Positions 1-8,834 of a stretch of 64,000 bases of DNA are shown here, in pieces. The notes under the pieces were generated by a model. That model ran no database searches, had not been told where the DNA came from, and saw only the letters and a program-made list of their open reading frames with translations. This DNA comes from Sneathiella sp036960775 (GTDB lineage: Bacteria > Pseudomonadota > Alphaproteobacteria > Sneathiellales > Sneathiellaceae): NCBI GenBank assembly GCA_036960775.1, contig JBALWO010000007.1, positions 1 to 64,000 on the forward strand, read 5' to 3'. Within the stretch, counting starts at the first letter, position 1. Every line of letters begins with the position of its first letter. A program made the translations under genes and the position numbers.

Positions 1-2
1 TA

Positions 3-92
3 AACGCAGTCATTCGCGATCTAAGAGAAAAAGGTGTTTTGCAAAATATCTTGGACAAGCATTTAAAAGCTGGACAACCCATAAAACAATAA
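3..92 (+). CDS. C-terminal fragment of an ABC transporter substrate-binding protein (probable amino-acid type)
   Basis: Only the last 29 codons lie in the window. The readable tail begins NAVIRDLREKGVLQNILDKH and ends GQPIKQ before TAA. A pattern of 'N-A-hydrophobic, L-R/K-x-x-G, I-x-x-K-x-hydrophobic' close to the C-terminus is typical of periplasmic solute-binding proteins of the polar amino-acid family (SBP_bac_3), where this helix closes lobe 1. The frame is open from the window edge. Assignment rests on this short motif alone, so another periplasmic binding protein is possible. Confidence 0.45.
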   Translation, partial: NAVIRDLREKGVLQNILDKHLKAGQPIKQ

Positions 93-96
93 CAAA

Positions 97-136
97 AAAG
101 GGCACGGCACTCTAACAGCACCGTACCCCTTATTTT
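97..136. terminator. Imperfect hairpin between convergent genes
   Basis: An A-run followed by GGGCACGG pairs imperfectly with CCGTACCCC and is followed by TTATTTT. It sits between the stop at 92 and the stop of the minus-strand gene ending at 157, so it can serve both directions as a rho-independent terminator. One C/A mismatch lies in the stem. Confidence 0.55.
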
Positions 137-156
137 CAAGTTTAACTTTCTAGCGG

Positions 157-2292
157 TTAAGCCGCGTAGAAAGTCTCTCCTTTTGCAGCCATATCCCGAA
201 GCATTTGCGGCGGTGTAAAGCGGGCGCCATATTTTTGCGCCATCACATCACATTCGCTAACAAAATTATCAACACCGACTGTATGGATTTGGCTGATAGA
301 TCCGCCGCGGAAAGGCGCGAAGCCCCACCCGAGGATCGATCCAACATCGGCATCTTCGGCCGTTGTCACAACATTTTCTTCCATGCAACGGGCCGTTTCA
401 ACCGACTGAATATAAATCAGGCGTTTGATTAAATCATCAACGGAAGGCTGTTCGGCTTCTGGCAAAACAGGGAAATGATCAGAAAGATTTTTCCAAAGAT
501 GTTTTTTAGCGCCTTCAGGATAATCATAGAAACCTTTACTGTCTTTCTTACCGACGCGTTTAAGATCCTCAACCATCTTGCTCACGACAGGCTCGCTTGG
601 TGATGCGACGTATTTGTCGCCCAAGTCAATTTTCGTCTGATTGGTGATCTTATACATCAAATCCAGCGAAACTTCGTCGGCAAGGGCCAATGGCCCCACG
701 GGCATTCCAGCCATTCTGCCCGCACTTTCGATCAAGGCCGGATGGACACCTTCGGCCAGCAATGAAACACCTTCACTCACATATGTTGCGAACACCCGGC
801 TTGTATAGAAACCACGGCTGTCATTAACAACAATCGGCGTTTTTCGGATCGCTTTTACGAAATCCATCGCCCGTGCCAAGGTTTCTTGGCTAGTGTCTTT
901 ACCGCAAATAATTTCTACAAGCGGCATCTTATCGACAGGTGAGAAGAAATGCAGGCCGATGAAGTTGGCCGGACGCTTGCTGGCTTCGGCAAGGCCCGTT
1001 ATGGGAAGCGTCGATGTGTTGGATGCAAAAATCGCAGTTTCTGCTAACACAGCTTCTGACTTTGCTGTCACATCTGCTTTGATTTCACGGTTCTCAAACA
1101 CCGCTTCAATAACCATCTCAGCACCGTCAAGCGCAGCATAATCAGTTGTCGGTGTGATCAAATCCAATACAGCCGCGGCCTTTTCTTCGGTCATGCGTTT
1201 GCGGCTAATGGCTTTTTTAAGCAATGCCTCAGAATAGGCTTTCCCTTTATCTGCCCGCTCTTGATCACTATCGATCAAAACCACTTCGATCCCTGCCATG
1301 GCAGATGCATAGGCAATGCCCGCGCCCATCATACCAGCTCCAAGAACACCGACCTTCTTATAGGTTTGTTTTTCAACATCTTTTGGACGGGATGCCAATT
1401 TGTTGGCGTTTCCAATTCCAAAAAATAGAGACCGGATCATATTCTTGGCTTCTGGCGACATGCAGGTTTTTACGAAATATCGTGTTTCGATGCGAAGCCC
1501 ATTGTCGATGTCGACGCAGCAACCCTCATATACACAGGACATGATATTAAGTGCGGCGGGGTAATTACCTTGGGTCTTTTCCCGTAGCATGGCGTTGCCC
1601 GCCGTAAATGTCATCATGCCTGTTGCACTCATGGGAGCGCCGCCCGGAATACGGAATTTTTTGGTATCCCAAGGCTGAACAGCATCTTCTGGTTTCGCGT
1701 TCAGCAACCATGCTTTTGCAGAAGACAGCAACTCATCCGCAGGGACAACAGCATTAATGGCACCAACTTTCAGCGCTTTAGCAGGACTTAGATGTTTCCC
1801 TTCAAGCAAAAGTGGTAACGCGGCCTGAATACCAATAAGGCGCGGCAAACGTTGCGTTCCGCCGCCGCCCGGTAGCAATCCAACCTTCACTTCAGGCAAT
1901 CCGATTTTGGCTTTAGGATTGTCCGCTGCAATTCTGTAATGGCAGGCAAGACAAATTTCAAAGCCGCCACCAAGTGCCGTGCCGTTAATGGCAGCAACAA
2001 ACGGTTTCCCCGCTTTTTCAATAGAACGGAACATCATTTGAAGTTCCATGCCATTGGCGAACATCTCTTCTGCACCGCTCCAGCCTTGCAACATTTCAAG
2101 ATCTGCACCGGCTATAAAATCTGGTTTTGCAGAGGTGATGATTGCGCCTTTTACGGCATCATCAGAAATGGCTTTTTGAACAGCCTCGGCGAATGCTGGA
2201 ATACTATCGTTATTCAGCACGTTCATGCTGCGGTCCGGCATATCCCACGAAATGGTTGCGATACCATCACTATCTACTGAGTAATTAATCAT
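157..2292 (-). CDS. fadJ: Bifunctional enoyl-CoA hydratase / 3-hydroxyacyl-CoA dehydrogenase (hydratase first)
   Basis: 711 aa, the usual length for FadJ/FadB alpha subunits. Residues 1-190 are a crotonase fold with the oxyanion segment NGTALGGGFE and both catalytic glutamates (about E112 in GGGFEICLA and E134 in LPEVKVGLLPGGGG). From about residue 312 a Rossmann NAD-binding motif VGVLGAGMMGAGIA opens the 3-hydroxyacyl-CoA dehydrogenase part, with SNTSTLPI and the catalytic histidine in GLHFFSPVDKM. The protein performs the second and third steps of beta-oxidation. It lies 14 bp downstream of a thiolase and follows an acyl-CoA dehydrogenase, as the last gene of a three-gene minus-strand module. 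The symbol is by family; fadB is equally defensible. Confidence 0.9.
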   Translation of the reverse strand: MINYSVDSDGIATISWDMPDRSMNVLNNDSIPAFAEAVQKAISDDAVKGAIITSAKPDFIAGADLEMLQGWSGAEEMFANGMELQMMFRSIEKAGKPFVAAINGTALGGGFEICLACHYRIAADNPKAKIGLPEVKVGLLPGGGGTQRLPRLIGIQAALPLLLEGKHLSPAKALKVGAINAVVPADELLSSAKAWLLNAKPEDAVQPWDTKKFRIPGGAPMSATGMMTFTAGNAMLREKTQGNYPAALNIMSCVYEGCCVDIDNGLRIETRYFVKTCMSPEAKNMIRSLFFGIGNANKLASRPKDVEKQTYKKVGVLGAGMMGAGIAYASAMAGIEVVLIDSDQERADKGKAYSEALLKKAISRKRMTEEKAAAVLDLITPTTDYAALDGAEMVIEAVFENREIKADVTAKSEAVLAETAIFASNTSTLPITGLAEASKRPANFIGLHFFSPVDKMPLVEIICGKDTSQETLARAMDFVKAIRKTPIVVNDSRGFYTSRVFATYVSEGVSLLAEGVHPALIESAGRMAGMPVGPLALADEVSLDLMYKITNQTKIDLGDKYVASPSEPVVSKMVEDLKRVGKKDSKGFYDYPEGAKKHLWKNLSDHFPVLPEAEQPSVDDLIKRLIYIQSVETARCMEENVVTTAEDADVGSILGWGFAPFRGGSISQIHTVGVDNFVSECDVMAQKYGARFTPPQMLRDMAAKGETFYAA

Positions 2293-2306
2293 AGCTTTAT
2301 CGCCCC

Positions 2307-3515
2307 TTAAACGCGTTCAATAATAGTTGCTGTTCCCATGCCTGCGCCAACGCACAAGGTTATGAGAGCCGTGTTTAGATCGCGCCGTTCCAGCTCGTCT
2401 AGAACCGTACCAAGGATCATTGCACCGGTTGCCCCCAAAGGATGGCCCATGGCAATAGCGCCGCCGTTCACATTGATTTCGCTGTGATCAACACTCATGA
2501 CATCCATGAAGCGCAGGACGACGCCCGCAAATGCTTCGTTCAGTTCCCAAAGGTCAATATCAGCGGCCGTCATACCGGCACGTTTAAGAGCCTTCTCCGC
2601 CGCATAACTTGGGCCCGTCAACATGATGGATGGCTCGCTTCCGATGGAGGTAAAGGATTTAAAACGAGCGCGTGCTTTCGTGCCAATTTTTATGCCTGCT
2701 TCCTTGTTACCGATCAGAACTGCCGCTGCACCATCAACAATACCGGATGAATTTCCAGCATGATGAACATGGTTTAATTCTTCAACTTCTGGGTAGCGCT
2801 GTTTGATCACAGCATCGAAACCATACTGCGCACCTTGAACAGCAAACGCCGGGTCAAGAGATCCAAGAGACTGCATTGTGGTTTGCGGCCGCATATGTTC
2901 GTCATGATCCAAAATGGTCAATCCGTTCATATCAGTCACCGGGATCACTGAATTTTTAAAATATCCATTGTCCCATGAATGTTTTGCCCGTCGCTGGCTT
3001 TCCACCGCGTAGGCATCCACGTCGTCGCGGCTATAATCCCATTTGGTACAAATCATATCTGCGCCGATACCTTGCGGTGCAAAATAGGTTCCGTAGGCAA
3101 CTTGTGGGTCGGCTGACCATGCACCGCCTGAAGATCCCATTGGAACACGGGACATGCTTTCAACGCCGCCGCCAACAGTTAAGTCACTTTGGCCGGCCAT
3201 CACTTGCGCCGCCGCCATATTCACAGCTTCAAGTCCAGAGGCACAGAAGCGGTTAATCTGCACGCCAGACACCGTTTCAGCATATCCAGCATGTAGGGGA
3301 GCAACCCGGCCGATAACGGCGCCTTGCTCTCCCACAGGTTCAACACAGCCAAGAACCACATCATCCACAAGAGAGGTATCAAGGTCATTGCGCTGCTGCA
3401 CGGCTTTGAGGGCGGCAGCTGCTAGATTAATTGGTGTTACTTCATGCAGGCTTCCACTTGCCCGGCCTTTGCCGCGAGGTGTTCTCACCGCGTCATATAC
3501 AAATGCTTCAGTCAT
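2307..3515 (-). CDS. Acetyl-CoA acyltransferase (thiolase)
   Basis: 402 aa thiolase. The acylated cysteine is about C91 in NRFCASGLEAV, the second active-site histidine is in GGAIAMGHPLGATGA, and the C-terminal cysteine is in LCVGAGMGTATI. It cleaves 3-ketoacyl-CoA to acetyl-CoA and a shortened acyl-CoA. It sits 22 bp after an acyl-CoA dehydrogenase and 14 bp before a FadJ-type enzyme, so one transcript probably encodes a complete beta-oxidation cycle. It is the second thiolase of the locus (the other is at 8835-9971), and substrate chain length cannot be read from the sequence. Confidence 0.9.
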   Translation of the reverse strand: MTEAFVYDAVRTPRGKGRASGSLHEVTPINLAAAALKAVQQRNDLDTSLVDDVVLGCVEPVGEQGAVIGRVAPLHAGYAETVSGVQINRFCASGLEAVNMAAAQVMAGQSDLTVGGGVESMSRVPMGSSGGAWSADPQVAYGTYFAPQGIGADMICTKWDYSRDDVDAYAVESQRRAKHSWDNGYFKNSVIPVTDMNGLTILDHDEHMRPQTTMQSLGSLDPAFAVQGAQYGFDAVIKQRYPEVEELNHVHHAGNSSGIVDGAAAVLIGNKEAGIKIGTKARARFKSFTSIGSEPSIMLTGPSYAAEKALKRAGMTAADIDLWELNEAFAGVVLRFMDVMSVDHSEINVNGGAIAMGHPLGATGAMILGTVLDELERRDLNTALITLCVGAGMGTATIIERV

Positions 3516-3537
3516 TTTTCTCTCCTATAGCCTGGCT

Positions 3538-4674
3538 CTAAAGAGACCTGCTGATAATTTCTTTCATGATTTCGTTAGTGCCACCGTAAATCCGTTGGAC
3601 CCGGGCATCGGCGTAGGCGCGTGCAACGCGGAATTCCCACATAAAGCCATACCCTCCATGCAATTGAAGGCACTCATCGATGAGTTTATTTTCAAGATCA
3701 GAACACCAATATTTCGCCATGGCAGCCGTCTCAACCTCAAGCTCGCCTCTCAGCAATTCTTCAAGGCAACGATCAACAAAGACGCGGGCAATTTGTGCTT
3801 CGGTTTTAAGTTCTGCTAATTTGAATTTGGTGTTTTGAAACTGGATAACATTTTTACCAAATGCAGAGCGGTCCTTCGTATATTCGATGGTCTCTTCCAG
3901 AACGATTTCCATGGTCGCGGTTGCACCGATAGCAATTTGCATGCGCTCCCACGCAAGCTCTTGCATCAGGCAGAAAAAGCCTTTGCCTTCACCACCGAGC
4001 AAACTACTGGCCGGGACACGAACATCGTCAAAGAAAAGCTCCGCTGTATCTTGAGCCTTCAAGCCCAGCTTATCAAGATTGCGCCCTTTCTCGAAACCTG
4101 GTGTCCCCGTTTCTAGTAAAAACAGGCTAGTTCCTTTTGCTCCAGCGTCTGGATCTGTTTTAGCAACAACGATAACAAGATCACACATATAACCATTGGT
4201 GATAAACGTTTTTGATCCGTTGATAATATAGTCATCACCGTCTTTAACGGCTTTGGTTTTGATCCCTTGCAAATCCGAACCTGCGGCGGGTTCGGTCATT
4301 GCGATGGCACCAATCATCTCCCCGCTTGCGAGTTTTGGCAGGTATTTCTTTTTTTGCTCTTCTGTACCGTAGTTCAAAATATACGGGGCAACGATTTCAG
4401 AATGTAAACTAAACCCAGGACCAGAGGCACCGGCGCGCGCTTGTTCTTCCATCATAATAACGCTGTAAAGTTTTTCAGCACCAAGCCCGCCGTATTCTTC
4501 AGGAATAGTCATACATAACAAGCCCTGCGACCCAGCTTCCATCCAAGCTTCGCGGCTAATATGCCCCTGCTTTTCCCATTCTTCACGGTGGGGGGTGATA
4601 TATTCTTCATAAAACCTGCGAACGGATTCACGAAAAATATTATGTTCTTCGCTGAAAATCTTTCTTTCAATCAT
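3538..4674 (-). CDS. Acyl-CoA dehydrogenase (short form)
   Basis: 378 aa, the standard size of tetrameric FAD acyl-CoA dehydrogenases. Visible marks are the FAD/substrate signature AIAMTEPAAGSDLQGIKT, the middle beta domain KTFITNGYMCDLVIVVAKT, and the C-terminal helical domain with LHGGYGFMWEF and the closing QRIYGGTNEIMKEII. The enzyme makes trans-2-enoyl-CoA from acyl-CoA and passes electrons to ETF. It is the first gene of the distal module (dehydrogenase-thiolase-fadJ), preceded by an AT-rich stretch with its own probable promoter. Substrate range is unknown. Confidence 0.88.
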   Translation of the reverse strand: MIERKIFSEEHNIFRESVRRFYEEYITPHREEWEKQGHISREAWMEAGSQGLLCMTIPEEYGGLGAEKLYSVIMMEEQARAGASGPGFSLHSEIVAPYILNYGTEEQKKKYLPKLASGEMIGAIAMTEPAAGSDLQGIKTKAVKDGDDYIINGSKTFITNGYMCDLVIVVAKTDPDAGAKGTSLFLLETGTPGFEKGRNLDKLGLKAQDTAELFFDDVRVPASSLLGGEGKGFFCLMQELAWERMQIAIGATATMEIVLEETIEYTKDRSAFGKNVIQFQNTKFKLAELKTEAQIARVFVDRCLEELLRGELEVETAAMAKYWCSDLENKLIDECLQLHGGYGFMWEFRVARAYADARVQRIYGGTNEIMKEIISRSL

Positions 4675-4701
4675 TATGGAATTCCTGTTAACTCATTGTT
4701 A

Positions 4702-4740
4702 TTATTATATAATTTATACATAAATGACAAATTATCATTT
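4702..4740 (-). promoter_or_regulatory. Probable sigma-70 promoter with a short inverted repeat, upstream of the acyl-CoA dehydrogenase
   Basis: Read on the minus strand, TTGTCA (4725-4730) is followed after 17 bp by TAATAA (4702-4707), with TATAAT an alternative -10 at 15 bp. The -35 overlaps an inverted repeat AAATGA/TCATTT (4722-4727 and 4735-4740) that could be an operator. The region 4675-4770 is very AT-rich and has no gene. Confidence 0.4.
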
Positions 4741-4770
4741 TTTATATACAAAAAAATTCCGAAAACTAAC

Positions 4771-4808
4771 GGAGAAGCAATAACAGTCTTCACTATTATT
4801 GCTTCTCC
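4771..4808 (-). terminator. 13-bp perfect hairpin after the long acyl-CoA dehydrogenase
   Basis: GGAGAAGCAATAA (4771-4783) and TTATTGCTTCTCC (4796-4808) are exact inverted repeats around a 12-nt loop. On the minus strand the hairpin lies 14 bp after the stop of the 4823-6487 gene, with T-rich sequence further downstream but no immediate T-run. It probably ends or attenuates the proximal module before the distal promoter. Confidence 0.6.
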
Positions 4809-4822
4809 ATCAAGTAGCGGAA

Positions 4823-6487
4823 TTAAAATGCTTCAGCGTCAAGTGCCATCATGGTTTTTGATCCAGCACTCATCTTCACAAGAAGTGAAGACACATCGGG
4901 GATCATCCGCTCGAAGAAGAAGCGAGCGGTTACCAGTTTGGTTTCAAAAAACTCTTTATCATCCGTGCCTTCAGCGAGCTTTTCAGTAGCGATTTTAGCC
5001 ATTTGAACCCACATAAAGCCAAGCGCGACAAGACCAAACATCCGAAGATATTCTGTTGACGCTGCGCCCGCCTCATCAGGATTTTTCATCCCTTTTTCGC
5101 CCAGCATTGCAGTTCCTTGTTGCAATTTGGCAAAGGCTTTAGCAAGTGGCATGACAAAATCCTTCAATTCAGGGTTCATCATATTTTCCTGAATGAATTC
5201 ATCTACCGGATGGAAGAAGTGACGAAGAGAGCGACCCAGATTTGCTGGAATTTTACGTCCAACTAGGTCCAGCGCCTGAATGCCGTTTGCACCTTCATAA
5301 ATTTGGGTGATGCGAGCGTCGCGAACGAACTGCTCCATTCCCCATTCATGAATGTACCCATGACCACCAAAGCACTGCTGCGCGGTTGCGGCTAATTCAA
5401 AACCCATGTCTGTGAAATAAGCTTTAATAACAGGCGTCAAAATCCCAAGAGATTCATCGGCAATCTGCCGTCCTGCCGCATCGGGGTGTTTTTCCACTAA
5501 ATCCACTTGTAAACCAGCCCATAAGCCTAGGGCGCGCGCGCCTTCGGTAAAGGCCCGGCACATTAGCAAGTTCCGGCGAATATCCGGATGCACAATGATC
5601 GGATCAGCCGATTTTTCAGGTGCTTTTACACCAGAAATTGACCGACCCTGCGTCCGATCCTTCGAATATGCAACAGCGTTTTGATACGCGACTTCTGCTT
5701 GCGACAAACCTTGGATACCAACACCAAGACGGGCAGCATTCATCATNNNNNNNNNNNNNNNNNNNNNNNNNNNNNNNNNNNNNNNNNNNNNNNNNNNNNN
5801 NNNNNNNNNNNNNNNNNNNNNNNNNNNNNNNNNNNNNNNNNNNNNNGCCAAAACCAAATGAATGATATTTTCAGTCATGTCGTGTTCACCGGCCGAGATG
5901 AAAATCTTGGTGCCGGAAACTTTGTAGGTACCATCTTCTTGCGGAACTGCTTTCGTCCGCATCAAACCTAGATCTGTTCCGCAATGAGGCTCAGTTAGGT
6001 TCATGGTTCCAGACCAATCCCCTGACGTCATTCTAGGAAGATACGTTTTCTTCTGCTCTTCGGTGCCATGCTTCAAAATCGCAGCGGACGCCCCATGTGT
6101 GAGACCCGGATACATGCCAAAGGCCATATTCGCAGAACTCATCATTTCGGCAAGACTGGTGCTGATGACATGCGGCAAACCTTGTCCGCCGTATTCTTCA
6201 GGCATGTCGATGCCGGTCCAGCCGCCTTCGCGGTAGGCGTCATAGGCTTCTTTAAATCCAGTTGGTGTCGTGACAACACCGTCTTTCCAAGTACAGCCTT
6301 CTGTATCACCAACCTGATTAAGCGGTTGCACAACTTCTTCAACGATTTTAGCGCCTTCAGTGAGGATGGCGTCAATCATATCCGGTGTCGCGTCTTCAAA
6401 GCCTGGATTGTTTGACATCTTATCCACACCCAACAAATCATTGAGGATGAATTTAATGTCTTTAACAGGAGCATTATAAATAGGCAT
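4823..6487 (-). CDS. Long acyl-CoA dehydrogenase (about 596 aa class), interrupted by an assembly gap
   Basis: The N-terminal part begins MPIYNAPVKDIKFILNDLLG, as in the roughly 596-aa alphaproteobacterial dehydrogenases with an extra C-terminal domain. It carries TEPHCGTDLGLMRTKA (FAD site) and TKIFISAGEHDM, then 100 N, then MMNAARLGVGIQGLSQAEVA, FGGHGYIHEWGMEQFVRD and IYEGANGIQALDL. Both sides are intact and in family register. Family members have about 76 residues between IIHLVL and MMNAAR, but the N run allows only about 33, so roughly 125-130 bp more than shown are missing. It starts 11 bp after the FadN-like gene. It should catalyse the first beta-oxidation step on medium, long or aryl-acyl-CoA. 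Confidence 0.88.
   Translation of the reverse strand: MPIYNAPVKDIKFILNDLLGVDKMSNNPGFEDATPDMIDAILTEGAKIVEEVVQPLNQVGDTEGCTWKDGVVTTPTGFKEAYDAYREGGWTGIDMPEEYGGQGLPHVISTSLAEMMSSANMAFGMYPGLTHGASAAILKHGTEEQKKTYLPRMTSGDWSGTMNLTEPHCGTDLGLMRTKAVPQEDGTYKVSGTKIFISAGEHDMTENIIHLVLXXXXXXXXXXXXXXXXXXXXXXXXXXXXXXXXXXMMNAARLGVGIQGLSQAEVAYQNAVAYSKDRTQGRSISGVKAPEKSADPIIVHPDIRRNLLMCRAFTEGARALGLWAGLQVDLVEKHPDAAGRQIADESLGILTPVIKAYFTDMGFELAATAQQCFGGHGYIHEWGMEQFVRDARITQIYEGANGIQALDLVGRKIPANLGRSLRHFFHPVDEFIQENMMNPELKDFVMPLAKAFAKLQQGTAMLGEKGMKNPDEAGAASTEYLRMFGLVALGFMWVQMAKIATEKLAEGTDDKEFFETKLVTARFFFERMIPDVSSLLVKMSAGSKTMMALDAEAF
5747..5846. other. Assembly gap (100 N)
   Basis: Exactly 100 N inside the acyl-CoA dehydrogenase gene. 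The true length is probably near 230 bp, judging from the residues missing against the protein family. Confidence 0.95.
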
Positions 6488-6498
6488 TTTCTATCTCC

Positions 6499-8832
6499 CT
6501 AATTCCGTAGAGGTTTACCGGTCATAAGCATATGCTCAATCCGGTCGAGTGTTTTATGATTGCGGATCAAAGTCATGAAGCCTTCTCTTTCAAGTTCAAG
6601 CAGCTTCTTCTCCGAGATCGGTTGCGTGATATCAGTATCGCCGCCAGAGAGAACACGGCCGACTTCGCCGCCAACAACGGCGTCATATGGCGTTGCCCTG
6701 CCCATTGTGACAAAACCAGAAACGGCCATATCAAAGGCAGCCGCCGCACTTGCACCCGGCAAATAGATATCTTCTGGCACTGGCGCCTCATATCCTTCGG
6801 CAAGTTCCAGCGCTTTTCGTTTCGCATCGGCCAGAACCCGCTTACGGTTCATAGTGACACTATCACCGTCACGCAGGATTAACATATCGCGAGCTTCCGC
6901 AGCACTTGTGCAGACTTTCGCTGTTGAAATGCTTTCAAAAACAGCCGCCAAAGCAGGCATTGGACCCGCTGGACGTTTTTTGTTTCGAATTGACCGCATG
7001 ACAAGTTCTTTACAGCCGCCAAATCCTGGCAATACGCCAACACCAACTTCAACAAGGCCCATATAGCTTTCCGCATGGGCTTGCACCGCATCAGCTGCGA
7101 GTACGATTTCACAGCCACCACCAAGCGCCATTCCAGCTGGTGCCGCAACGACTGGGAAGGGTGCATATTTCAATTTCAGAAGTGCGTTTTGACCTTCACT
7201 GATCGAATTCTCAATAACCGGCCACATGGCTGTATTGGCAGCAAACAATGCAAGACCTACGTTTGCACCAACAGAGAAGTTATCGGCATCTGTTCCAATG
7301 ACCAGAGCTTTGAAGCCTTTTTTGTCGAGCTTGCCAGCTTCTCGCAACATATCAACTACGTCTTGGTCGATGCTGTTCATTTTTGTATGAAGTTCAAGAC
7401 ACGCAACACCGTCGCCCAGATCCCAAATGCTTGCGCCTTTGTTAGATTTGAACGCTGTTTTTCCGCGTTTGATGTCAGCCAGCATCCAAGCGCCTTCAGC
7501 AACTGGAACTTTGGCGTACTCGCCGTCCACAGTCATATAAAGGGCGTCTTCACCGTCTTCTTTGTAAAGCGGACGATCACCAACTGTTTTCAAGAACGCA
7601 GGCACTTCCATGCCTTCGGCTTCAAGACGATCGACGAAGAATTGCACGCCCATTTGATTAAGTTGCTCGAACGGTCCGTATTTCCACGCATAGCCAGTTT
7701 TCATGGCATTATCGATGGCAATGATATCGTCTGCGATTTCACCAACCAAAGATGCAGAGTAGGAGATAACTTTTTTCAAGATCTCCCAGGCGTATTTGCC
7801 GCCCACATCATCAAACTCGACCAATGCTTGCAGGCCTTTTTTGGCGGCCCTGACAGAACCCAGCTTAGGTTTCTTCGCTTTTGCATATTCGCCGGTGTGA
7901 AGGTTACGGGCTTCTTTAACTTTACGGCCGCTGTCTTTATTCATGCGGTAGAAACCACCTTTGCCTTTACGGCCGGTGTATCCTTCGTCGATCATTTTCG
8001 TGATCGTGGCAACCATCGCATGATTTTCGTCATACTCCTGACAGAACGGGTCGCTTGCTGGAAGTTCTTCCAACATAGACGCGTTTACTTTTGGCCCAAG
8101 ATCAATGCCCGTTAAATCACCGAGACCGAAAATGCCAGTGCTTGGAATTCCCATAGGTTTTCCGCAAACAGCGTCAGCTTCTTCAACAGTCATACCCAAA
8201 TCAAAGGCCGACTTAATCGCCACAAATGACCAATAGATACCGATACGATTACCAATAAAACCGGGTGTATCGTAGCAATCCACAACTTCTTTACCCAAAG
8301 ACACATCTGCAAACTGGCGTAATTCCTCGATTGCGTCATCCCGTGTCAGCTCGCCCTTTACAAGTTCAAACAAGCGCATGTAACGCGGCGGGTTAAAGAA
8401 ATGAGTAATTGCAAAGTCTTTTTGCAAGCTTTCAGGCATCCCCTTCATCAATGTCTTCAGCGGAATAGTTGATGTGTTGGATGTGATGATCGAACCTGCT
8501 TTACGCACTGTATCAAGCTTTTGGTACAAGGCTTGTTTCAAGTCAGGGCGTTCAATGATCGCTTCAACAATCCAGTCACAATCAGAAATCAAATCCAGAT
8601 TATCTTCAAGATTCCCAGTTGTGATCATGCGAGCATTTTTCTTGTGCATGAAAGGGGCTGGTTTGGTTTTCAGCATCTTCGCAACAGCGCCCTCAGCGAG
8701 CATATTGCGATTATCTGCACCCTCAGGCACGATATCCAGCAACACTGCCTGATATCCTGCGTTGGTGACATGGGCGGCAATCGCAGCACCCATAACACCT
8801 GCGCCAATTACGGCTACTTTTTCAATAGCCAT
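6499..8832 (-). CDS. 3-hydroxyacyl-CoA dehydrogenase / enoyl-CoA hydratase (dehydrogenase first, FadN-type)
   Basis: 777 aa from ATG at 8832. A TTG nine bases upstream is in frame but lies inside the preceding stop region. The order is reversed relative to FadJ. The Rossmann motif VAVIGAGVMGAAIAAHVT is at the N-terminus, then ITSNTSTIPLKTL, the catalytic histidine in THFFNPPRYMRL and the dimerisation domain DTPGFIGNRIG. A crotonase domain follows near residue 560 with AGMALGGGCEIVLAADA and VEVGVGVLPGFGG. This layout matches Bacillus FadN and proteobacterial homologues. It starts 2 bp after the thiolase stop and ends 11 bp before the long dehydrogenase, so it is an operon member. Confidence 0.88.
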   Translation of the reverse strand: MAIEKVAVIGAGVMGAAIAAHVTNAGYQAVLLDIVPEGADNRNMLAEGAVAKMLKTKPAPFMHKKNARMITTGNLEDNLDLISDCDWIVEAIIERPDLKQALYQKLDTVRKAGSIITSNTSTIPLKTLMKGMPESLQKDFAITHFFNPPRYMRLFELVKGELTRDDAIEELRQFADVSLGKEVVDCYDTPGFIGNRIGIYWSFVAIKSAFDLGMTVEEADAVCGKPMGIPSTGIFGLGDLTGIDLGPKVNASMLEELPASDPFCQEYDENHAMVATITKMIDEGYTGRKGKGGFYRMNKDSGRKVKEARNLHTGEYAKAKKPKLGSVRAAKKGLQALVEFDDVGGKYAWEILKKVISYSASLVGEIADDIIAIDNAMKTGYAWKYGPFEQLNQMGVQFFVDRLEAEGMEVPAFLKTVGDRPLYKEDGEDALYMTVDGEYAKVPVAEGAWMLADIKRGKTAFKSNKGASIWDLGDGVACLELHTKMNSIDQDVVDMLREAGKLDKKGFKALVIGTDADNFSVGANVGLALFAANTAMWPVIENSISEGQNALLKLKYAPFPVVAAPAGMALGGGCEIVLAADAVQAHAESYMGLVEVGVGVLPGFGGCKELVMRSIRNKKRPAGPMPALAAVFESISTAKVCTSAAEARDMLILRDGDSVTMNRKRVLADAKRKALELAEGYEAPVPEDIYLPGASAAAAFDMAVSGFVTMGRATPYDAVVGGEVGRVLSGGDTDITQPISEKKLLELEREGFMTLIRNHKTLDRIEHMLMTGKPLRN

Positions 8833-8834
8833 GC

